A stretch of DNA of 64,000 nucleotides, taken from Deroplatys truncata (lineage: Eukaryota; Arthropoda; Insecta; Mantodea; Mantidae). The stretch lies in the NCBI GenBank assembly GCA_030765065.1, contig CM060977.1:132188295-132252294 (forward strand). Direction: 5' to 3'. A program made the position numbers and the translations under genes. Shown here in pieces: positions 22,280 to 33,683 of the stretch; position 1 is the first letter of the stretch, and each line of letters begins with the position of its first letter. The notes beneath the pieces were generated by a model, which made no database searches, was not told the origin of the DNA, and saw only the letters and a program-made list of their open reading frames with translations.

Positions 22280-22309
22280 CTGTGCTCGATCTCTCTATAT
22301 ATACCTACT

Positions 22310-22315
22310 TATGTC
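22310..22315. repeat. Target-site duplication, right (TATGTC)
   Basis: Identical to 13453-13458 and directly abutting the last base of the right arm (…CCTACT). Confidence 0.75.
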
Positions 22316-24293
22316 TCTTTGAAGTATAGATTTTTATACAGCTTAGGCTTAAGAAAATGTAATCATATGGAGAACTGCTAAGTGGATAATGCTAACTATA
22401 GTACATATAACAACTTAGTAAAATCCCTCGGTGAGCGGACTGCGCGAGTATTCAGGAGGGATAAATCGCCCCCACTCTACTTGTCTTTTACCTTTCACTA
22501 TTGAATTATCCAATGAGGTGTCTTAAAGAGGAAGTGGGTGATACGCGGGAAACAATTGTCACGTCATTGTTGTGAACACAGCAATTTCATAATGCAAAAA
22601 ATTTTAATAGGATCTTGTTTACATCGAGATAACTCAAAAACTAAAATCCGTATTCCAGTTCTGTAAGAGGTATGTTAAAGAGTAAAGTTTCGAGGTAACG
22701 CTGATGTGGATTGTCTCCCTGTAAAAAAAAATAAAGACACCAGTTTTCTTTCTAAAACGTAATTGAAATAATTAAGATTATGAAAATCAATTAGCGAGGA
22801 TTTTTTTTCTTGAAGAGTTAGATGGGGGAGTGAAGGCTATGAAATACCCTAAAATGTATGAATTAACTTTTGTAAGATATCCCATGATAATACTACGTAT
22901 AGGTGAAATGCTATCGCTAGTTATATGCAAACATTTGTTTTCACAACCTTGCTGTTTGCGTGGTCTGTCACAGCAATCTACAAACACAGCAGTTCTGCTA
23001 CAATGCTCTTGTGTCTTGTGTCTTGTGTCGGGCCTCTACAGTTGTATAGTTACAACAGTGGTGTCATTAAGTGATTAACGATTTTGTGAGAATAAAATAA
23101 AACACGGGCTAGTGAAACAATGGCGTGTGACGCTTAAGCAGCGACTCAGAGGCGGAGTAGGAGAGGCATGCCCGCCCAAAGTAGTTAGAGAGGGGGAATA
23201 CATGACCAGGTGAGTTACCCCTACTAAGGGTTTTTTTCTAAGTTGCTGAACTATATATAGTACCTACATAACACAAACATGTCGCCATGTTGCCAATCTC
23301 GAAATGCGGCTAAAACATTTGGAATTACCTAACTGCACAGTGCTTAAATTCAGTGTTAAGACTGAATGTTTTCCTTGAAACGATACATAGCGACTGACAA
23401 TTTGTGACGTCAGCCATTTAGCGAGGATAACATTATTACACGTTGTTGAGCTTGATTTTGGATAGATTACGACAAATATTATCAACACATGTGTTTAGGT
23501 AACAGTTCTAAAAATAGGGAAATTGTTAATTAAGCGTGCGCGCGCGCACACACACACACACACCTAGCTGATACACAGCGGAAAATGCGTTATCAAATGC
23601 CCCGAGCTCACTGGGAGGAGAATCCGGAACTCGCAGTAAAGATAAGTCATGCGTTTTCTAATTATTTTCTTTGTTATTTCTCCCCAATTGCGTGCGCGCG
23701 TGTATGTATGTGAATAGTATGCAATCTGGAACAGCGATGTAAAAGAACCGTTTGAAATACATTTAAAAAGCAACAGAGAAAACATTAGAAATGTTGAGAA
23801 TGTGTGCATATCAAGGAGATATGCGACTCACGAAATAAGAGGAAAATATGCCATTTGAAAAAGATTTCTGCCGTACTGCAGTCACTGATCGATATCAAAG
23901 GATGACAGCCCTAGAGGTGCTGGTATTCTGTTTCGTTTTCTACAAAACGAACGAATCTACCTGCTAAAGCGTTAAAATAAACCATTCTTTTTCCCAGACT
24001 TCTCAACAAAACCTTTGAATCAAACCAATCCAATGATATCAAGATTTATATCGTGATTTATAAACGTGAAGTTATTTAACTAATTTTAGTTTATTCGTTC
24101 ATATAAAAAATACGTATTTAGCCTAAAATCCAAGGCCTATTAATAACTCGACTTGGTTTTTCTTGTCTTTTTACATTATTAATTTCTCATGTCGCTCGCA
24201 TTCGAAATGCAATTCGTTGTAATGTTAACCTATACGTTTATTGGCAGCCTACTGCTTTCTTTAATCTAAAACGTTAATGTTTTATCTAGTATA
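22316..24293. other. Intergenic DNA, no gene seen
   Basis: Mixed composition with short open frames (22830-23078 plus, 23264-23488 minus, 23564-23809 minus), none with a motif I recognise. A GC/CA dinucleotide repeat lies at 23535-23563. Confidence 0.45.
23535..23563. repeat. (GC)n(AC)n microsatellite
   Basis: Alternating purine-pyrimidine run GTGCGCGCGCGCACACAC and onward. Confidence 0.85.
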
Positions 24294-24301
24294 ACCTACA
24301 T

Positions 24302-24457
24302 CAAGGGTGGCGAAAACGCCTTCCTTCCGCGAGTCACCAAATATGCAACACGCACTGCAACACTCAGTAGCATGTGTAAATCAAATGGACGGTTGCAGAG
24401 AGGGAACGTGCGCCTGCGAGTCAAAATAACTCGCGAGTCACGTTTTCGCCACCTCTG
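24302..24457. mobile_element. hAT-type MITE, 156 bp, with 8-bp duplication
   Basis: The ends CAAGGGTGGCGAAAACG and CGTTTTCGCCACCTCTG are imperfect inverted repeats of the CAGGGGTGG type common in hAT elements. ACCTACAT is duplicated exactly at 24294-24301 and 24458-24465. The element is non-coding. Confidence 0.85.
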
Positions 24458-24465
24458 ACCTACAT

Positions 24466-24870
24466 AAACATTAAATGGCAATAATTATGAATTCAGAAGA
24501 AACTGAAATGAAGAGCCAGGTGAAATTACAGAAGCAGCAGAAAGAACAACCTAGAAGTACTTGCCCAAAAAATCCAGAAAGCAATACGATATAGCATTTA
24601 ATTGCTTCATTGGCTGCTGTAAGGCAAAACAGGTTGAAAATAATTTCACTAAAATGGCCGCTAGCTAATAAAAAAAACATGAAAACATCTGACATCTCGC
24701 TTTTGTAACATAGTTTCTCTTGTTTCAAGGCCGTAGGCCTTCGTTTCGCAAACATTCCTACTCTCAAAATGAAACCCTACTTTTATCCCCCGTATGATAA
24801 TCTCGTACTATTATGTTCATGCATACAAATGAATTAAAGGGATTTTTCAAACCAAGATAAACTTTTTATT
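24466..24870. other. Intergenic DNA, no gene seen
   Basis: The minus-strand open frame at 24471-24767 has no recognisable motif. Confidence 0.4.
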
Positions 24871-25719
24871 TCTTTCTCTACTACGTATAGTAAGCAGGGG
24901 AAGTATTGCATTTCACCCAAAGATTCGATACAGAGATTTCACTGGAATACATGTTTTGAGGCCCCCTGAATCCAAAAAGAGCATTTTTAGGAAAAGGTCC
25001 GTGTGTATGTCTGTGAATAGCATAACTCAAAAACGAAAAGTCCGACATATACCAAACTTGGTATTTAGGTTTACTATCTTTCAAAGATGCTACACTAAAA
25101 TTTTCAAGAAAATTCCCCCACCCCACACTACCCTCTACATGGAAAATGTTTCGAAAATTTTGATTTTCTCAAAAAATGACTTTAACGATTTTTATTAAAA
25201 TATCATATGTTTCAAACATTTTCATGGCAAATGAAGTGTATATCACCAATTGCCTGGGAATGTCCCCAAAATGTCTTCATTGAAATGTATTTTGCATAAC
25301 TGGTAAACCGTAAGAGATAGGTAACATTTTTAACACAAAAATGTAGATCTCGTTAAAACACACAATTTATATCATATACATTTTTTTGTGGAGTGAACCA
25401 CTTCCGAAATGTTCCTTGTTATTTGTTTGAATTTTCCAATTCTTATACTTTTTCTCAAATGTGAATTCGTTATTATTATTATTATTTTTTTTTTGTTATG
25501 TTCTGGACATGCAAAGAGAATTGAATGCTCCACATAGCAACCAGCTCTTAAAATATTTGACTATCGCTTAAAGCCTACCAATTCCCCTTGCATCTACAAG
25601 AAAATTAGCAATAAGATTAACATCTCGATTAACGTGAAGCATATGGAGAATAAGCGTTTGTAAAAATAGTTTGTACAAGAGTAGAGAATGTCATATGAGT
25701 ACGACACATCAGATTTTTT
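24871..25719 (+). mobile_element. Fam-A repeat, full-length copy (plus)
   Basis: Starts CTTTCTCTACTACGTATAG and ends CACATCAGATTTTTT. The microsatellite site is minimal (GTGTGTATGTCTGTG). Confidence 0.9.
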
Positions 25720-26150
25720 AAATAACTAGCAGTTTAATCAAACTTTTGCTGCATGCGATTATCATGACTGTATATGGAATTTGAGCACAAAGTTCTGTTA
25801 CAATTCACTGTTTGAATACTTAGAAAAAGGTACAACGAGGATTTTTGTTATTATTATGTTTTTGCAATGTTTATCTTAATGTGCCAGGAAAATTTTTAAA
25901 ACTTTCGGCATTAGTTAAAATGTGTATTTCAAATGCTGATGCCCAGTTCATTACATTATCTTAACAGCTTTGGAAGCTATAGCTAATTGTTTGTAATCAC
26001 ACATTTTCACCAACGTCCCCCCCTTAACTGTCTTCATTTTCATAATGCACTATAATTTTTCTATTATGGTTATATACAGGAATTTATTTATGTGGTTGTT
26101 TCTTTTATTAGTTCTCTGTTTTGTCTTTTGTGCTAAATTGTGTTATGTTA
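25720..26150. other. Intergenic DNA, no gene seen
   Basis: AT-rich spacer between two Fam-A copies. Confidence 0.45.
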
Positions 26151-26984
26151 TTACTTCCTCTACTTGTATTGCATCCCATCCAAAAATTCGATACCGAGAT
26201 TTCACAGGAAATATGTTTTGAGCTGCACTGAATGCATATAAAGCATTTTTCGAAACATGTCCGTGTGTGACTGTTTGTGCACAGCATAACTCAGAAACGA
26301 ACAGTCGGATAAACACCAAACTTGGTATTTAGGTTCAGTATCTTCCAGAGATGTGACACGAGGTTTTACAAGAACATCTCCCCACCCCAGATTACCCTTT
26401 ACATGAAACATTTTTCGAAAATTTTAATTTTCTCAAAAATGACTAACGATTTAGATTAAAATATCATATATATATATATAAGATACTTTCATGACAAATA
26501 AAATGTATATCTTGAATTTTCTGGGAATGTCTCCAAAAGTATTCTTCATTGTGAACGACTTTTGCATAACTGGTAAACCATAAGAGATAGACAAAATTTT
26601 ACTACACAAAAAATATAGATCGCGTTAAAGTACACAATTTATGTCATATACGTTTTTTTGTTTTGTTGAGTGAAGCATTTTTGAGATATTGCTTGTTATT
26701 CCCTTTAATTTTCCAATACTTAATACTTTTTCTCAAATGGGAATCCGTTATTCATTTTTTTTTGTCCTGGACATGCAAAGAGAATGGAGTACTCCACATA
26801 GCAACCAGCTCTTAAAACACTTGACTATCGCTTAAAGCCTACCAATTCCCCTTGCATCTACAAGAAAATTAGCAATAAGATTAACATCTCGATTAACATG
26901 AAGCATATGGAGAATAAGCGTTTGTAAAATAGTTTGTACAAGAGTAGAGAAAGTCATGTGAGTGTAACACATCAGATATTTTTT
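26151..26984 (+). mobile_element. Fam-A repeat (plus), left hairpin lost
   Basis: Begins TTACTTCCTCTACTTGTATTG: the ACGTATAGTAAGTAGGGGAAG segment typical of the left end is missing. The rest of the element is present through CACATCAGATATTTTTT. Confidence 0.85.
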
Positions 26985-27796
26985 AATATTTACGTTAATG
27001 TATTATGTAAGTATCTTAAAAGTTTTCGTCTGGTACATTAGAAGAGATGGCCCACCCGATATAAGAGTAAACACATAAAATAGAGATGTTGTATACCTCC
27101 TTTACGAGAAGAGCACTACAGCACTGGTTTCTGGATCAGATCATGGTAATTCAACCGCGAGGATTCCTTAGCCGCTGTGAGCATTTGAAATTGCGAAAAA
27201 GTAGAGCAGTTTAGAACTCATAGCGAACGCACACACATATCTAGTTATACATTTTTCAAGATAGCCTGATAAACATCAGGCGAAGAGAGAGAGAGAGATA
27301 AAACCTGCAAAAGTAAGAAAACTTTGAAATGATGGAGCTTCTCAAAGTTACAATGATGTACATTATTATTGTTGTTGTTGCCTGTTTCCCATCCATCATT
27401 TCCACCGTTTCTGTCCGCATAACAGAACGACCTCCTCAAAAACAGTCTATAAAGAAACGTTTCTCATCGCTTTATCATCGCAGAATGTAACTTGAGAACT
27501 CTTGGCGCCAAACTGATGCGTCGACTTCAGAGCTTGTTAGCCCACTTCCTTCAATTGCAGACTATGATACGAGACAGTCAATTCGATAACCACACTTGCA
27601 ATTACGCGATTGCCGCCGACGCTTTAGCTGAACGTTGGTTTATCAGAGAGCATAGCAGTGGCTATCACAATAATTGGACCAAACTGTGGACATTTCAACG
27701 TCTGTGTTCACTTTTAGCAAGCCACCGTCAATTAATTCGCAAATGTTTAGACAAATCCATAAAACAGTTCTTGAGAAAAACATTATCTTTTCGTTT
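26985..27796. other. Intergenic DNA with an unrecognised open frame
   Basis: Contains a plus-strand frame at 27492-27818 (108 codons) whose last part runs into the adjoining Fam-A copy. The upstream part, including CNYAIAADALAERWF, has no domain I recognise. GA-rich and GTT-rich simple runs lie near 27280 and 27365. Not called as a gene. Confidence 0.35.
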
Positions 27797-29663
27797 TTAC
27801 CTTCTCTACTACGTATAATAAGTAGGGGAAGTATTGTATTCCACCAAAAATTCGATACCGAGATTTCACCGGAAATATATGTCTTGAGACCCCTGAATCC
27901 AAGAAAAGCATTTTTGGAAACATGTCCGTGTGTGTCTGTGAACAGCATAACTCAGAAACAAACAGTCGGATAAACACCAAACTTGGTATTTACGTTCAGT
28001 ATCTTCCAAGGATGCGACACGAAGGTTTTCAAGAAAATCCCCCCACTCCAGATTACCCTTTACATGGAACATTTTTCGAAAATTTTAATTTTCTCAAAAA
28101 TGGCCCTAACGATTTTGAATAAAATACCATAAGTTTAAGATATTTTTATGCCAAATGAATTGTATATCTCGCATTTTCTGGGAATGTCTCCAAAAGTATT
28201 CATCATTGTGAACGACTTTTGCAAAACTGGTAAACCATAAGAGATAGACAAAATTTTACTACACAAACAATATAGATCGCGTTAAAGTACACAATTTATG
28301 TCATATACATTTTTTTGTTGAGTAAACCATTTTCCAGGTATTGCTTGTTATTCCCTTAAGGTTTCCAATACTTTTTCTCAAATGGAAATTCGTTATTCAT
28401 TTTTTTTTGTCTTGGATATGCAAAGAGGATTAATCTGTGGCAAAGAGAATGGCACTGCACATAGCAACCAGCTATTAAGAGATATGTCTATGCTTAAAGG
28501 CTACTGTATTTCTGTATTGCCCTTGCAGATACAAAACAAGGGGAACATAGTAGGCCTTAAGCGATAGTCAAATATTTTTAGAACTGGTCGCTATGTGTAA
28601 AATGTAATTCCCTTTGCATGTAAAGAACATAAAAAAAATAACGAATTCTCAGTTGAGAAAAAGTGTAAGCATTGGAAAATTCAAAAAAATAACTAGGAAT
28701 ATCTCGAAAATGGTTCACTTTACAAAAAAAAATGTTTATGACATATATTGTGTGTTTTAACGAGATCTACATTTTTTATGCAGTAAAATTGTGTCTATCT
28801 CTTGCGGTTTACCAGTTATGCAAAAATCGTTCAGAATGAAGAGGGCTTTTGGGGACTTCCCCAGAAAATTCAAGATATGAATTTTATTTGCCATAAAAAA
28901 GTCTTAAACATGATATTTTAATCAAAATCGTTATAGCCGTTTTTGAGAAAATAAAAATTTTCGAAAAATTTTCCATGTAAAGGTGGTTTGGGGTGGGGGG
29001 ATTTTCTTGAAAACTTTCATGACGCATCCCTGAAACATATTAAATCTAAATACCAAGTTTGGTGTTCATTCGACTTTTCGTTTTTGAGTTATGCTGTTCA
29101 CACACACAGACACACAAGACATACAACGGACATGTTTCCAAAAATGCTTTAGTTTTTTTATGTCCTGGACTTGCAAAGAGAATGCAATGCTCCACATAGC
29201 AACCAGCACTTAAAATATTTGACTATCGCTTAAAGACTACCATATTCCCCTTACACCTACAAGAAAATTAGCAATACGATAGAGTCTGCAAATGTTTATC
29301 TCGATTAACATGAAGTTAAGTCTTAAACATGTGATACTTTAATCAAAATCGCTAGTATCGTTTTTGAGAAAATAAAAATTTTCGAAAAATGTTCCATGTA
29401 AAGGGTAATCTGGGGTGGGGGGATTTTCTTGAAAAGCTTCGTGTCGCATCTCTGGAAGATACTGAACATAAATACCAAGTTTGGGGTTTATCCGACTGTT
29501 CGTTTCTAAGTTATGCCGTTCACAGACAGACACACACACGCGGACATGTTTCCAAAAATACTTTTTTGGCGGGGATTCAGGAGTCCTCAAAACATTTCTT
29601 GGTATCAAATTTTTTGGAATACAATACTTCCCCTACTTACTATACGTAGTAGAGAAAGTAAAA
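27797..29663. mobile_element. Composite of inverted Fam-A copies
   Basis: Four joined pieces: plus orientation 27797 to about 28535; minus orientation about 28536-29150; a short plus piece 29153-29315 covering the right-hand third; then minus 29316-29663 ending at the hairpin terminus. The first junction is an imperfect palindrome around 28440-28600, where GCAAAGAGAATGGCACTGC and AGACATATCTCTTAA-type sequence also occur in the variant copies at 33820-33960, 40320-40500 and 55830-56020. The first two pieces may therefore be one larger variant rather than two insertions. Confidence 0.75.
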
Positions 29664-29831
29664 ATCCTTTATATTAGCTGTATAAGGTTATCCACCACAA
29701 CAATATATCTTGGATCAATGTAATTTATCCCCCAGAGATTTGCTGGGAGTGCTGCTAAGAAGCGCCCCAGGTGTGCTTATATTAAATTACTGAACATAAC
29801 TTTGATTGTAAAATAAACCTACAGAATGTTA

Positions 29832-30732
29832 AAAAATCTGATGTGTTACACTCACATGACTTTCTCTACTCTTGTACAAACTATTTTTTACAAACGCTTA
29901 TCCTCCATATGATTCATGTTAATCGAGATATCCAGATGTCAATCTTATTGCAAATTTTCTTGTAGATGCAAGGGAAATTGGTAGGTTTTAAGCGATAGTC
30001 AAATATTTTAAGCGCTGGTTGCTATGTGGCGCATTCCATTCTCTTTGCATATCCAGGACATAAAAAAAATGAATAACGAATTGGAGAAAAAGTATAAGTA
30101 TTGGAAAATTTAACGGAATAACAAGCAATATCTCGAAACCGGTTCACTCAACAACAAAAATGTTTATGACATAAATTGTGTATTTTAACGCGATCTACAT
30201 TTTTTGTGGAGTGAAATTTTGTCCATATCTTATGGTTTACCAGTTATGCAAAAGTCGTTCACAATGAAGAATACTTTTGGAGACATTCCCAGAAAATTCG
30301 AGATATACATTTCATTTGTCATGAAAGTATCTTAAACATATGATATTGTAATCAAAATCGTTAGAGCCATTTTTGAGAAAATTAAAATTTTCGAAAAATG
30401 TTCCATATAAAGGGTAGTCTGGCGTAGGGGGGTTTTCTTGAAAACCTTCGTGTCGCATCTCTGGAAGATACTGAACCTAAATACCAAGTTTGGTGTTTAT
30501 CCGACCTTTCGTTTCTGAGTTATGCTGTTCACAGACACACAAAAATGAAATTGAGTTCACACACACACACACACACACAGACACACACACACACACGGAC
30601 ATGTTTCCAAAAATGCTTTTTTTGGATTCAGGGGGTCTCAAAACATATATTTCCGGTGAAACCTCGGGATCGAATTTTTGGGTGGAATACAATACTTCCC
30701 CTACTTACTATACGTAGTAGAGAAAGTAAAAA
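29832..30732 (-). mobile_element. Fam-A repeat, full-length copy (minus)
   Basis: Starts AAAAAATCTGATGTGTTACAC and ends GTAGTAGAGAAAGTAAAAA. It contains an expanded (CA)n at about 30556-30596. Confidence 0.9.
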
Positions 30733-30782
30733 GTGAAATCAACTTAAGGGTAAAGTTGGAAAGTTGAACACGATTTTTAAGA

Positions 30783-32096
30783 AAATCTTATCTGTTACAT
30801 TCGCATGACTTTCTTTACCCTCTATCTTGTATTAGTGGTTATACAAACAATTCCTACGAAAGTTTAATTTTTCATATAGGTACTCCGTTTTAATCGAGAT
30901 AAACGTTTGCAGAAATATCTAAATTACACATTTCCTTATAGATACAAAGAAAATGACGACTGTCAAATGATTAAACATACTTGAACTGGATCATATATTA
31001 TGGTGACCTTTAAAAGTATATACTGGTTTTAATGTAACCGAGAGGAAAAGCTGAATATTGACAGGACTTGAAAAGAATGCAATGTATTGAACAATTCGAA
31101 TATTTAATATCGGATAACTAGGAAATGGCTTGGAATAAATGTTGTGTTAAAGTGATCTACATTTTTTGTGTAGTACGTTTTCGTCTATCACTTAACATTC
31201 ACAATTTATATAAGATTATATAAAATTGGCAGGTTGTTCTTAGAAAATTCAATATGTACATACATTTCATTTTCATGCAAATATACGTATTTAATAGTTT
31301 ATTTCAATCAAAACCGTAGAGCCATTTTTGAGAAACTCAAAACATTTCGAGAAAAAAAAATCCATATAAAGGGTAGTTTACCGAGCGCGATGGCTCAGGC
31401 AGTTGTATCTGAAGCCCGCATTCGGAAGGTCATGAGTTCGATTCCTGGGTCCAACCATTCTGACCCATGGGCTTTTTCGGGGGTTTCCCCGTGTCAATAG
31501 GCGAATGCTGGGAAGAATCATTGTCTCCCTCGAATTTCTCTCTCCCTCATTTTTCATCTTCCTCTTTCACGTTACAGATTGACTGCGGGGCTGCTTGTCG
31601 GACGAGTGCGGAGATATGGCGCTGGCTTGCGTGTTGGAACCCCTTCTGGGCCCCGTCAGATGGAGGCCACACTGCTGAGTCGAGCTTTCACCCTGTGAAC
31701 CACCCTCCGGTGGCTTGGGAGGTCGTCTTGACCGCTCTTCGGCTGGATGGTCGTCTGTAACTCTTAGGGACCTCTGCGTGTCTCTGTCGCCTGCGTCGGC
31801 CAATCCTGTAGCCCATACTCACCTACGGTTCCTTCATCTCATCCGTTCCTCCCTGGGGTGTGTGCACAAAAGATCCCTGTTCGGTTCGAGGTGCTAGGTG
31901 TCCTCTCTGTAACGTAATCTTACTCCTAAAGGGTAATTCGTGGTGGGGAATCTTTGTATCGCACCCTTGGAACATGCTGAACTTAAATACCAAGCCTGGC
32001 AACTATCCAATTTTCGTTTTTGATTTAGGTTCACACACCCACACACATAGACACACACACACACACACACACACATAGACACACGGATCCGTTCCT
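30783..32096 (-). mobile_element. Diverged Fam-A copy (minus) split by SINE-1
   Basis: Begins ATCTTATCTGTTACATTCGC, runs to 31380, is interrupted by the SINE at 31381-31927, and resumes with AAAGGGTAATTCGTGGTGGGG through a (CA)n block at about 32036-32082. It ends where the next Fam-A copy starts. More diverged than most copies, so an older subfamily. Confidence 0.8.
31381..31927 (+). mobile_element. SINE-1 copy with target duplication, inside Fam-A
   Basis: Box-A-like CCGAGCGCGATGGCTCAGGC and box-B GAGTTCGATTCCTGGGTCC at about 31434-31452 are both present, making this the best-preserved tRNA-like head in the window. The body CATGGGCTTTTTCGGGGGTT and GAATGCTGGGAAGAATC is shared with the other copies. 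The flanks AAAGGGTAGTTTA (31368-31380) and AAAGGGTAATTCG (31928-31940) match in the first eleven positions but one. The 547-bp length is long for a SINE; open frames inside are incidental. Confidence 0.82.
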
Positions 32097-33562
32097 AAAA
32101 ATCTGATGTCATACATTCGCATACCTTTCTCTGCCCTCTATCTTTATTGTTGGCTATATAAACTATTCTTATTAAAAGCTTATTTTTCTATCTGCTACAT
32201 TTTAATTCAAATAAACCTTGGCAAAAATAGCTACATACGTCACACATTTCGTTATAGATACGAAGAGAACAGCGACAGTCAAACGTTTAAGAACTGGACG
32301 CTACACGCTGGCCTTAAAGTTCCTTAGCCCTCATTCACAGTGAAAATTAACCGTAAGAAGGTCTATACATTGCAATGGAACCACTCACAATGAATCACGT
32401 AAACATAAAAATAAATATTGGATTAAACGTAAACTTAGAAGCTTGCAAGGGCCAAGCTTTTAAGTTTATGTCTACGTCAAGCATAATAAACTAGCCAATC
32501 ACAGAGCGATTGTCATCGCGTGATCATTCTGCCATTTCCCATCAGACTTTCCATCGCCTTATGTTGACTTGGTAACACACTTTCTGTTTAAGATCATGGG
32601 CCAGGAATCACTAGGGTATCTATATAAATCGCAGCCAAACAAATTGTTATTGTAGGTGGTGCTTTTTTGCAAGTTTAACATCCTTTAACCGGGTAGCTAG
32701 CTTTTGTTCATTTTGATAGATGTACATAACCTCCTTTGACGGTGATCGCTTCCCAGGGCGTCATATTAGCTCAACTGTTAACCCTTTCTTGCGATTGACT
32801 ACTACTTAAGTTTGCATTTGCCGATATGTAAGACAACACATCGCCTTAACTTTATGTTTTAAGTGTTGCGTCTTATGTTAATGCTTAATTTTCATTGCGA
32901 ATGACCACTTACTGTTTCCATGCAATCGCGATAAACAACTGAAAATCGACAAGACTTCTAAAGAAAAAATATTGTTCAATTCGAACCATTAATAACAGAT
33001 ATCTCGGAAATAGCTTATGCTACAAAAACTAGTTTGAAATCAATTGTATGTTTTAAAGCGATCTACATTTTTTGTGTAGGACGTTTTCGCCTATCGCTTA
33101 ACGTTTAGCAGTTATACGAAATTATACAAAATTCCTTCCAAATAAAGAGGACTTCACAAGCTATTCCCAGAAAATTCAAGCTATATGTAGTTTTATTTGT
33201 AATGTAAATATCTTTAATGAGTGGTATTTTAATCAACATCGTTAGCGCTATTTTTTAGAAAATCAAAATTTTGAAAAATGTTCCAAGCGTAACTGGAGTG
33301 GGGAATTTTCTTGAAAAATCTTCGTGTCGCATCTTTGGAAGATACTGAACTTATACACCACGTTTGGTACTTATCTTATTTTTCGTTTTTGAGTTATGCT
33401 GTTCACGGACACACAGACAGATACACAGATGGACCTTTTTCTAAAAAGTTTTTTTTATTCAGGGGACTTCAAAACATGTATTTCTGGCGAAATCTAGTTA
33501 TCGAATTTTTGAGTGGAATGTAATACCTTCTCTACCTGCAAGGTACGAAGTAGAGAAAGTAA
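32095..33562 (-). mobile_element. Diverged Fam-A copy (minus) split by a MITE
   Basis: Starts AAAAATCTGATGTCATACATTC, continues to 32326, is interrupted by the MITE at 32327-32908, and resumes to the end at TACGAAGTAGAGAAAGTAAAAA. Subfamily landmarks (GGACGCTACACGCTGGCCTT, TAACAGATATCTCGGAAATAG) are shared with the copies at 41771 and 44023. Confidence 0.82.
32327..32908. mobile_element. Harbinger-like MITE, about 0.58 kb
   Basis: Imperfect terminal inverted repeats: TCATTCACAGTGAAAATTAA on the left and the complement of TCATTCGCAATGAAAATTAA on the right. TTA occurs on both sides (32324-32326 and 32909-32911); a 3-bp TWA duplication is typical of PIF/Harbinger. No coding region. The class rests on the duplication and end length only. 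Confidence 0.65.
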
Positions 33563-33683
33563 AAATTCTATGCCAAGGCCAAAACACGGATATTTGACTT
33601 CCCTCGCGATACTCTACCCCTAGATTACTGTGGCGAGTTACCCGAACATGTAGGTATACCCAGACTAAAAAATCAACAAAACA

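Larger units (their letters stand above)
13459..22309. mobile_element. 8.85-kb foldback-like palindromic element
   Basis: The two arms, about 13459-17850 and 17924-22309, are reverse complements; mirrored positions add up to about 35,769 along most of their length. The ends are AGTAGGTATATATAGAGAG and its complement. A 73-bp unpaired centre lies at 17851-17923. By eye I find only a handful of single-base differences (for example near 15505, 15602, 15697, 15892, 16115 and 16531) and one 5-bp indel next to the centre. No coding region is credible. Each arm is a chain of five tandem-repeat tracts. TATGTC flanks both ends. Long inverted repeats made of tandem subrepeats are the hallmark of foldback elements; the 6-bp duplication and the AG...CT ends also fit a non-autonomous Polinton/Maverick derivative. 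The class is inferred. Confidence 0.85.

Noticed and set aside
13459..22309. Palindrome as a pure assembly or library inversion artefact
   Set aside because: Considered seriously because the arms are so similar. The matching 6-bp duplication exactly at both outer edges, scattered substitutions and a 73-bp unique centre argue against it, though raw reads would settle it.
27866..28072. A recurrent small protein family beginning MFHVKGNL, present at many loci
   Set aside because: It is the translation of the Fam-A repeat in one orientation. It starts and stops at different points in each copy and runs through the CA microsatellite, so it is not a conserved gene.
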